Positions 1 to 8,043 of a stretch of 64,000 nt of DNA are shown here, piece after piece. Position 1 is the stretch's first letter. Each line of letters begins with the position of its first letter. Below the pieces are notes generated by a model. That model had not been told where the DNA came from. It saw only the letters and a list, made by a program, of their open reading frames with translations, and did no database searches. Origin of the DNA: Alentia gelatinosa (Eukaryota > Annelida > Polychaeta > Phyllodocida > Polynoidae); assembly GCA_950022655.1 (NCBI GenBank), contig OX465584.1:25393469-25457468 (forward strand). The letters are read 5' to 3'. Made by a program: the position numbers and the translations under genes.

Positions 1-1344
1 CAGAAGTACAAAAAAAAGGGAGCCTATTTCTCCTTTGATGAAAACACAGACTCACAGATCGAAAAAGGTTTATCTGTCATATTTACTTTGAGACATGGTC
101 GGACAGACAATCCTTCAGTCTCCAAATTTGCAATCGTAGAAAGGCCAAATGGACAGAAGATGAAGCTTCGGGAGATAATACAAGTTGTGAAGCACAGACC
201 TGGACAGAAACGGCATGATTCGAGTATCAACCCAGTAGACAAACTGGAAATAGAAGCAGCAGATGGACAACCTGATACCTTGCAAAAGTTCCGTATTTTG
301 CCACAGCGCCAACTTGATTCTGGTGACCCATTAGATCTCAACTTTCGAATTGCAGAGTCACAGTTCTTGAGGTTGGCTCAAAAGGCTGGGAAACACTATG
401 AAATTGAGTCTATAATGTATTACGTGAACCCTGTCCTTGTGCGACGTTTCAGAGAAGTACAACGTTGGTTTGAGATGAAATTTGAAAATGGTCCTAAGTC
501 AAAGCATGTCCTTGCTTTTCATGGGACTAATGAGAGCAATATTGAAAGTATTGTCGCTGGTAATTTCCAGTTAGAGTGCTGCCAACGAAGCCTCTATGGC
601 AAGGGAATTTACCTGTCAGAATTCCCTCATGTCAGCATTGACTTTGGCAAGAGTTTACTCTTATGCAAGGTTCTACCTGGAGACAGCTGTGACGTTAATG
701 ATGATCTGATAGATTCCCCTATAGCAGATGGTTTTAACTCGCACCGTGTTAAAGCAGATAAGGATGGTTATGGTTGGGCAATAGTTGTCAAAGATCCAGA
801 TCAAATTCTGCCATGCTATGTCATCAACTACAAAGAGATTGCCAAACGATCGATACATACAAATTCTCACACCAATGCTTCAGCACAACTTTCCCAGCCT
901 CAGAAGTGGCCTTCTCTCAGTTCAGTCGCTCCTAAGTCCAAACGATCGATCCATACAAATTCTCACACCAATGCTTCAGCACAACTTTCCCAGCCTCAGA
1001 AGTGGCCTTCTCTCAGTTCAGTCGCTCCTAAGTCACAGGTCAAGCAGCCCTCCCGTCCTCAAATGTCAGCTACTCCTCTCTCTTACAAAGCACCCAACAA
1101 GTCACAGGTCGCCCAGCAGTCACCCCAATCACCGACCTTACCGCTATCCACTGATGGGCCTCCCAACACCAGTGATACAATGTCGCAGGTCAGGCAGCCT
1201 CCCACCTCTGAATGGGTACTTCTTGATGCCGGACAAGATCAGATCCAATCTGCCTCATCATTTGATTTGAGAAAGCAGGCGAACCTTATAGATTTACACA
1301 ATCGCCTACATAATAAGAAAAAGAAATCTTGTATTGTTATGTAA
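1..1344 (+). CDS. PARP-type ADP-ribosyltransferase, C-terminal part, with CaaX box (5' partial)
   Basis: The frame is open from the first base to TAA at 1342-1344, so the gene begins upstream. The PARP catalytic domain lies at about 340-840: LNFRIAESQF leads into it, the nicotinamide-binding HGT is at 520-528, and the second conserved motif YGKGIYLSEFP follows at about 595-627. Near the domain end the sequence is PDQILPCYVINY. The glutamate of the H-Y-E triad of poly-ADP-ribosylating PARPs is not evident there, so mono-ADP-ribosylation or weak activity is more likely. The 90 residues upstream match nothing I recognise. A Ser/Pro/Gln-rich linker follows, containing a 96-base tandem duplication. 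The protein ends KKKKSCIVM, a polybasic stretch plus CaaX box with terminal Met, which is a farnesylation-type signal for membrane anchoring. No intron is seen in 1.3 kb. It could be a large last exon, a retrocopy (an A9 run follows at 1399-1407), or element cargo. Confidence 0.85.
   Translation, partial: QKYKKKGAYFSFDENTDSQIEKGLSVIFTLRHGRTDNPSVSKFAIVERPNGQKMKLREIIQVVKHRPGQKRHDSSINPVDKLEIEAADGQPDTLQKFRILPQRQLDSGDPLDLNFRIAESQFLRLAQKAGKHYEIESIMYYVNPVLVRRFREVQRWFEMKFENGPKSKHVLAFHGTNESNIESIVAGNFQLECCQRSLYGKGIYLSEFPHVSIDFGKSLLLCKVLPGDSCDVNDDLIDSPIADGFNSHRVKADKDGYGWAIVVKDPDQILPCYVINYKEIAKRSIHTNSHTNASAQLSQPQKWPSLSSVAPKSKRSIHTNSHTNASAQLSQPQKWPSLSSVAPKSQVKQPSRPQMSATPLSYKAPNKSQVAQQSPQSPTLPLSTDGPPNTSDTMSQVRQPPTSEWVLLDAGQDQIQSASSFDLRKQANLIDLHNRLHNKKKKSCIVM
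844..1035 (+). repeat. 96-bp in-frame tandem duplication in the PARP linker
   Basis: Two copies, 844-939 and 940-1035, each encode 32 residues starting KRSIHTNSHTN and ending SVAPKS. I see one mismatch (ATACAT versus ATCCAT), so the duplication is recent. It keeps the reading frame and lengthens the low-complexity spacer between the catalytic domain and the CaaX tail. Confidence 0.95.
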
Positions 1345-1529
1345 TCATCAGGATTATACCTACTATTAGATTAGTGTGCCTAATTGGTAGCTTCACTTAA
1401 AAAAAAATGGCCGACGTGTGAACACGCAGGTCCGAGCGGTGTGAGCTACCGACCCTGAATAATAGTGGTTATTTCATTGTGTGGATCCTCGGATTTGAGC
1501 AGCAACTCTATAAACATAGGAAGAACACC

Positions 1530-2924
1530 ATGGCCGGAAAAAATCACCGTACCAGATCGAAGTCAGTCACAAAACAAACAAAAATGCCAGAACAAGACCC
1601 CCAACAACAAGTAAGTGACGAACCCACGCAGCCGCCACCGCTTCAACACGTGGCGGTAGTTAAAACGCCGACCCTATCGCAGAATGCCACGACCATTCAG
1701 TTGATACAAAAGATAAATGAATTGGAGGTAAGGCTTGACACTCATGATCAAATGATTAACACCTCGATTGATAAGCTAAATACGCTTAGTGAAGGGCTTG
1801 AAAAAAGTGATAAACTTCAAAATACAACTGCAACTCTACTCAAAAGTATTTCTGACAAGCAAGAATCTGACAGGACCGACATAAGTGGGATAAAAGCAAT
1901 TACTGATACTCTAGCAGAGGATATAAGTGATATGAAGCAAATTGCAGATGATACTACCAAGGGTTTCTGTGACGCTGATGAAAGGTTAACAAGGATTGAA
2001 AGCGCAGCACGGCGCAAAATTTTGATTCTTGAAGGGGTAAAAGAAAGCCCAGTTGAACATCTACGTGACCTATTTGATCAGCTACTGAATGACATGGGGT
2101 TGATTGCCACTGAAGTGGCTGTTGACTCTATTTATCGAAGGGGTCGACCCAATCCAAACAGGACACGCTCTATTTGTGTGCACCTAGCCAGCAGTAACGC
2201 CAAGGGTCTGTTATATACAAACGTGAACAAGCTGAGGGGGCAGGATAAATGGAGAAGGGTAACTCTGACTGATGAACTCTCACTAGAAGATAGGCGTAAG
2301 AACCAAGATTTGAATGCTGTTAGGGCTGTTGCAAACAAAAAAGGAGTTAAATGCCAGGTAAAAGGCACGCGTGTAATAATAAATGGAAAACCCTACACAT
2401 ATGAGGAGGCCACTGAACTTCCTCATAACTTGGGCCTGTCACAGATCAAAACTGTTGCAAATGCAAACAGAATCTTTTTCCAAGGCAAACATTCTATGTT
2501 TTCAAATTTGTATCCAATCGAGCTCGTGTACAATGGCAAGCAATTTAACTCAGCTGAGCAATGTTATCAATACACGGCGGCAGTTGCGGAGGGGGAGAAA
2601 GACCTGGCAAGCAAAATCATGAAGACAAGCGACCCTATTGATGCGCTATCATTAGTAAAGCAATCAACGGAGTCTAGATAGTGGGCGGCGACCAAGGTTG
2701 CTGCGATGACCGTCATAGTAACGGCCAAGTTCTCGCAAAGTGAAGAGCTAAAAGCCAAGCTACTGGAGAGTAAGAACAATAACCTGTACGAAGCAACACA
2801 CAACTCCTACTGGGGCTGCAGCTACCACCTGGGTGAGCTGGCTAAATTTGACGCTGATGACTGTAAGCGAAACGAACTGGGCCAAATACTCCAGAGGGTG
2901 AGAACCAAACTGGGAGAGGACTAG
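1530..2924 (+). pseudogene. LINE ORF1: coiled coil + RRM-like + C-terminal domain + NADAR domain, one in-frame TAG
   Basis: Start at ATG 1530 (MAGKNHRTRSK, a basic N-terminus). The frame runs 464 codons and is broken only by TAG at 2679-2681 (codon 384). Residues 56-160 look like a coiled coil (LIQKINELEVRLDTHDQM and on). Residues 162-245 (RRKILILEGVKE through DKWRRVTLTDEL) and 246-300 resemble the RRM and C-terminal domains of L1-type ORF1 proteins, which form trimers and bind element RNA. Residues 314-440 are a NADAR domain: FFQGKHSMFSNLYP, FNSAEQCYQY, then past the stop TAKFSQSEEL, LYEATHNSYWG. NADAR enzymes are known as glycosidases that remove ADP-ribose from guanine in nucleic acid. The sequence past the TAG keeps the family motifs, so the stop is a recent mutation or is read through. 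Confidence 0.82.
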
Positions 2925-2933
2925 TAGGACTTT

Positions 2934-3728
2934 ATGGCAGATAATGGCGGGGAGAAAAGGAATACCCACCCACTATCGCACAACATTATGAAGCAGGAAA
3001 ATGCACTGATACGGACCTGGTCACCCGGACCGAACCATGTGATCATTGGGGACTCGAGAGTAAGGCGACTCTACGAAGCCCTAGCCCTTAACAATACAAA
3101 GGCACAAAGGTTTAACTTATATGCTTTTCCTGGGGCCACACTCAGAGAGTTAATTGTGCTAGCGAATAACCATCTGCTACATCAGTCAAACTCAGTAGTG
3201 TACGTAATGGGAGGCACCTGTGACCTAACAGAAAAAATCTGAGATCCGAGCGATCCAGAAAAACGCATTTTAATCATGCCATGGAAGGATGAATATACAT
3301 TGTGTAAAACCCTAACAAGCTACGCAAGTGCGGGATTTGATTGGCTAGAGGCAAATCACCCACAAGCAAGTTTTGTAATATGTCCCCTGGTTTGTACCTA
3401 CTTACCTGATTGTATCAACATCACGACCAACGAGGATGACGAAGAAACCAAACTACATAAAAAGAGGGAACTTCTGATAAAACAAGATTTAATCACAAAC
3501 GCTGTGCTACAATTTAACAAGAACTTAACTGCTATAAACTCCCGACGAAACACCAACTTCCCATGGCTAGCGAATAACCCGCATAAGTGGAGAAAGGGCA
3601 AGTACAAACACTTCTGGAGTCTACTAAAAGATGGGATTCATCCGACCATGCAGCAGCTGGATCTCTGGGCTAAGGAACTGCTCAAAACCTTCAAACTGAA
3701 CATTCCCATCCCTGTACCGCTGGAATAA
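2934..3728 (+). pseudogene. LINE SGNH-hydrolase ORF, one in-frame TGA
   Basis: ATG at 2934 lies 9 bases after the ORF1 stop codon and in the same frame, so translation could reinitiate. The ORF covers 264 codons and has a single TGA at 3240-3242 (codon 103). Before it come IIGDSRVRR (residues 37-45), which is SGNH block I with the catalytic Ser, and MGGTCDLTEK, which corresponds to the GxND block. After it comes DGIHPT (residues 233-238), the block V Asp/His pair. All catalytic motifs are therefore present on either side of one stop. SGNH esterases in LINE ORF1 regions are known from CR1/L2-type elements, where lipid or membrane binding has been proposed. The function here is inferred. Confidence 0.8.
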
Positions 3729-4374
3729 CTCAGCAAATCACAGAGGCGCCCCGCAAACATAACTAGATAAATGTTTAAACTACCCTGGCTAAGGCATGCT
3801 ATTTATCTGTTGTTACCTATAACGGATAAATGCATTGTTACACCAGTGGTCTTATATGGTAAGGTTAGTCTAATATTATTATTATATATCAACTACTGGC
3901 ACCATGATCTCGATCGCAAACTGTTACCTATGGGATGCGAGCGTGCATGACTCCAGGAGTCGTATTGGGGGAAGGTGGGTGGGATAAACCTATAAATACT
4001 TCTATGTCTAGCCTATGTCAAAACTACTCCCCATACCAACGATTCTATTATTTGGCCAAAAGCCTGCAAAGAATCACAATTAGTTACGAGGTAGCTTATG
4101 CAAGGCTTTAAAGGAGGGTCGGGACAAGCATCCCATAGTACCTGCTCACTAAATGAAATTTTATTTGACTTAATTTTTTTCTGTAACAGAATGAGTGTAA
4201 CGGCTGTAATGGCCGAGGTTACCTTCTTCTCTAAGATGATTGAAATAATTTTTTGTTCATATTGTCAATGGCTACACGTCAAATGTGGTGGAGATTCACT
4301 CAGACATGACCAAATTGTTGCGTTAAGTATGTACATGTGTTCAGCAAAATACGAAAAAATTATGTTTCTAATAT
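3729..4374 (+). other. Spacer between SGNH ORF and EN/RT ORF, with a degenerate PHD-like zinc finger
   Basis: About 650 bases without an intact ORF. At about 4195-4345 a PHD-like pattern is visible across two frames: CNGC in one, then CSYCQWLHVKCGG and a later MYMCS in another. PHD-like fingers directly before the endonuclease occur in some LINE ORFs, so this is probably the frameshifted N-terminus of the following ORF. Confidence 0.5.
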
Positions 4375-7273
4375 ATGTATTCTATGTTCATTGAAGACAC
4401 AGAGGTAGTCAAGAACAAAGGTTGCAAAATGATACATATGAACATACGAAGTCTTAGGTCTGAATTTGAAACATTGCAGATGGAAGCAAAGAAAAATAAA
4501 TGGGATATAATAACAATATCCGAGTCATGGTTGACGGACAACGACGCTGATTCTTCTTATCAGTTATATGGTTATGCTAGATCAAGGGTGGATCGAAAAT
4601 GGAAAAATAATATAAATGACTTAAAACCAAAAATTGGTGGTGGACTATGTGTTTACTTTAAAAGCGATTTAAAATGTGATACCTCAACCCTATCGCATCT
4701 GAATACCAGTACGAAGGATATCGAAATACAGGTTATAGAATTAACTAATAATAATAATAAAAAAATAGCTCTTTGTAACATATATAGGCCCAATGATGGG
4801 AGTATTGACATATTTATCCAATGCTTAACAGATATTACACAAGAAGTGAACAACATTGTGATGCATGAGATCATACTCATGGGAGATTTTAACATAAATG
4901 TGACTGACCCTAATGAACTAAATGCAGATAAGTTAATTATAGAAATGCTCTTAAATGGGCTACAACAACAAATCAAAAGTCCAACGAGATTATCCAAAAA
5001 TAGCTCCATTATAGACTTAATATTCACAGAGGATGCAAGTAACAATAAAGCGGGCGTCTTGTCGACTGCTATTAGTGACCATCAACTAATATTTCTAATT
5101 ACTAATAAACTGAAGAAAATACCTAAGAAAAAGATTGAATTTTATGGTAGATCATATATAAAATATAGTAAAGCTGATCTAGCTGAATACCTAACACAAC
5201 TAAATTGGGATAGCTATTTTGATATGGCCTCACCGGAAGATAAATGGAATGAAATACTAAAAACCATAAATACCTTTTTGGACATAAATTGTGGATATCG
5301 TAAATTCAAGATTAGAGCTAATAACGAACCCTGGATGTCAAATCAGCTTTACGAGCTAATCAGAGATAAAAATATGTTATGGGCAAAGGCTAAAAGGGTT
5401 AATACACAAGCAATCAGGGACAAGGCCCGCAAAGCACGGAATCATGTCATTAATATGGTTAAACAAGCCAGACAACTGTACACTATGAATGAGCTGGATA
5501 GAAATTGTAATAATCCCAAACAGTTCTGGGGAAAAATAAATAACATCTTACCTGGAACGGAAAATAAGTCAAGCACACCTATTCAATTAAAGGATGACTC
5601 AAAAAACGTAATAAATGTAGATGAAACAGCCTCATATATTAATACCTTTTTTAATGAGATAGGAGAGAAGTTGGCCAAAAATATGCATATATGCCATGGA
5701 TGTCTTACCAGGAACAAATCTAGAAACACTACCAGATATGGTTGTTGAAGCTTCTGAGGTGTTAAAGGTGGCAAAAGATCTGAAAATACATAAACAGTCA
5801 ATGTTAGAAGGTATTCCCTCATATATCTTCAGAGACTGCTTACTATTAGTCCCCCATGTTTTTGTGGAGTTGTAAAACTGTACTTTTAGCTCTACCACAA
5901 TACCAAAAAGTTGGAAACTGTCGATCGTTGTCCCAATTCCGAAAGGGGGAGATCCCTATGATGTCTTGAACCTAAGACCTATTGCACTGTTACCAATAAT
6001 TTCAAAGGTAATGGAAAAGATTGTACATGCCAAATTGTATACCTTCTTATGTGACAACGAAAGACTTGATTTTTGTCAATATGGTTATCGTAAGGGACTG
6101 TCAACCGTTGATGCGGTTTCGAATTTTACTGATGATGTATTGTTGGGAAAAAATGTAGGACAGGACACTGTGGCGGTGTACATAGACTTTAAGAAAGCCT
6201 TTGACACTGTGAACCACAGAATTCTACTAAAAAAGCTGGAATTAAATTGGGTCAAAGGTGTAAATTTGGCCTGGTTTAACAATTATCTAAGTGGGAGGGG
6301 ACAGATGGTTATAGTTAATAATTGTCTTTTGGCAGATAAATCTGTGGTTCACGGTGTCCCACAGGGGTCCATTCTCGGACCGCTGATGTTTATAATTTAT
6401 GCGAACGACTTATCAAAGGTTGCCAAAAAATCGAAGGTTGTACTCTACGCCGATGACACGGTTGTATATATTCAAGGTAAACTAAATAGAGCTTTATATA
6501 AAAATTTGCAGGATGACCTAGACAAAATCCACATATGGTGTACTCAAAATAAATTGTCGGTCAATATAAAAAAGACGAAACATATGGTATTTTCCTCAAG
6601 AAAGAGAAACAACTGCTATAAAGACACTCTTAAAATGAACAACGACATATTATCTGAGGTTATTTCTTATAAATATCTTGGTATTATTCTAGATACAAGG
6701 TTGGATTATCATTTTCATTTCTCCAATATTGTGAAAAATGTATGTTATAAACTATACCAACTAGGAAAAATGAGATCATATATATCGAAAAATGCTGCTG
6801 TTAGAATATATAAAACCGTCATCTTACCCTATATGGATTACGGGGACATTATCTATGGAACTAGTCTAGGAAAATATTTAGGAAAATTAAAAAAGCTCCA
6901 AAATTGGGCGCTTCGTATTTGTTTTAAGCAACCGCGACATACCCCGACTATTAACATGCATAAGAACGCAAATATAACCCAGTTAGAAGATAGAAGAGCC
7001 TCCCATGTTCTCAATTACATGTACAAAAGGCGTAGAACCAAACGTTATCTGAATGATAGAGTAAACTCTACAAGAAAGTTTGATGCTCCTGTTCTGTTCA
7101 GAAACAAACCAAACTGTTCAAGTTACATGAAATCTGTACACTACTACGGTAGTAATCTTTGGAATAGCCAGACATCTCAAATTAGGAATACGGAAACGTA
7201 TGCCATGGACAAATCCCTCACCAAAAGAAGAATATTGCAAAATCTACTTGAAACACCATATAAGGAGGTTTAA
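4375..7273 (+). pseudogene. LINE endonuclease/reverse transcriptase ORF, one frameshift and one TAA
   Basis: Frame 1 (4375-5690) encodes an exonuclease-endonuclease-phosphatase domain with MNIRSL (Asn 23), SESWL (Glu 50), IYRPN (Tyr 137), GDFNIN (Asp 171, Asn 173) and SDHQ (234-237), so every catalytic block is present. The frame shifts near 5685-5695. The second frame runs from about 5696 through TAA at 5873-5875 to 7273. It carries the reverse transcriptase: VPIPKGGD and LRPIALLPIISKVMEKI, DFKKAFDTVNH, GVPQGSILGP and LYADDTVVY (YADD at about 6443-6454). The C-terminal part has the usual LINE extension (KYLGIILDTRLDYH, LPYMDYGDIIYG). No RNase H domain is visible. A CR1/jockey-type placement is likely from the motifs, but the clade needs a tree. 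Confidence 0.88.
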
Positions 7274-7539
7274 ATAAGATATAGCTGCCTTTGTTATACT
7301 TGACTATATGAAAAATGAACAATATTTAAGAGTGAGGACTGTAGCATTGTTTTGCTGAAACATATCCCTATAACATGTATGACCTGTAATAGATAATAAG
7401 ATATCTAACCTTGTTTGAAAATGGTAACAATGAAGACCTTACTTTAGGTGTATAGGCAATAAGACATATCAGTTTGTTCTAATAGAAATTGATGTTTGCA
7501 TCAGCACATATAGACAGGACTATACACTCCGAGCCCACG

Positions 7540-7601
7540 AGACTATTCCTCAATTACTTCAATATGCATATATGCATATTGAAGTAATTGAGGAATAGTC
7601 T
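7540..7601. repeat. Perfect 62-bp palindrome
   Basis: Two 31-base arms without a spacer, centred between 7570 and 7571. The left arm begins AGACTATTCCTC and the right arm ends GAGGAATAGTCT. It lies about 270 bases after the LINE RT stop codon. Confidence 0.97.
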
Positions 7602-7747
7602 TCCAGAAACTGCAAAATAAGCACATTGGCAACAGCACATTGGGGAGCATAAACTGAGGTATGAATGTAAGTAAAATTATGTCTTTCGATCATCATCTCT
7701 CACCCATCATCAACCAGTACATTGACAGTGTAGAATACTAGAACTAT

Positions 7748-7922
7748 TATTTACTATATACCCATGCCGTATATACTGTAAATACGCACCGTTTCGGTAT
7801 ATGACGTAAAAATACTGTACGGACCAAAATACGGACTACCTACCCATACACATTTATTAAAATTTTGGTTGTTAAGAAAAATTAAATTGATTTTTCTTTT
7901 AATTTTGGGTATATAGTAAATA
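7748..7922. mobile_element. Small TIR element (MITE-like), ~175 bp
   Basis: TATTTACTATATACCC at 7748-7763 is matched by its reverse complement at 7907-7922. The interior is AT-rich and noncoding. No clear target duplication is seen. Confidence 0.6.
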
Positions 7923-7948
7923 TATAACGTCCAACCATGCTTGTACAA

Positions 7949-8043
7949 GTCACGGAACTCGATGATAATTTACCGTTTGTACGGAACTCGGCGTAAACGC
8001 CTCGGTCCGTACAAACCATAAATTAACATCTCGTTCTGTCACT
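7949..8043. repeat. Imperfect ~95-bp foldback palindrome
   Basis: The left arm (CACGGAACTCGATG... GTTTGTACGGA) pairs with the right arm (TCCGTACAAAC... CTCGTTCTGTCA). The core GTTTGTACGGA/TCCGTACAAAC is perfect, with a short centre around GGCGTAAACGCC. It follows the preceding TIR element closely, so the two may be one compound element. Confidence 0.65.

Larger units (their letters stand above)
1409..7500 (+). mobile_element. Nearly full-length non-LTR retrotransposon (CR1/jockey-like) with NADAR-bearing ORF1
   Basis: The parts run in order: ORF1 (coiled coil, RRM-like, C-terminal domain, NADAR), an SGNH hydrolase ORF, a spacer with a degenerate PHD-like finger, then an APE-type endonuclease and reverse transcriptase. 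This is the order of an autonomous LINE, and SGNH esterases occur in ORF1 regions of CR1/L2-type elements. Damage is light: one TAG in ORF1, one TGA in the SGNH ORF, and one frameshift plus one TAA in the endonuclease/RT ORF. Both outer boundaries are approximate. I place the 5' end just after the A run at 1399-1407, about 65 bases past the PARP stop. The 3' UTR after 7273 has no obvious tail. A related, more decayed copy lies at 28.2-29.3 and 34.8-35.0 kb. Confidence 0.85.

Noticed and set aside
1380..1480. tRNA-like stretch at the LINE start (CCTAATTGGTAGCTTC ... GGTCCGAGC)
   Set aside because: Stem pairing does not work out. More likely LINE 5' UTR.
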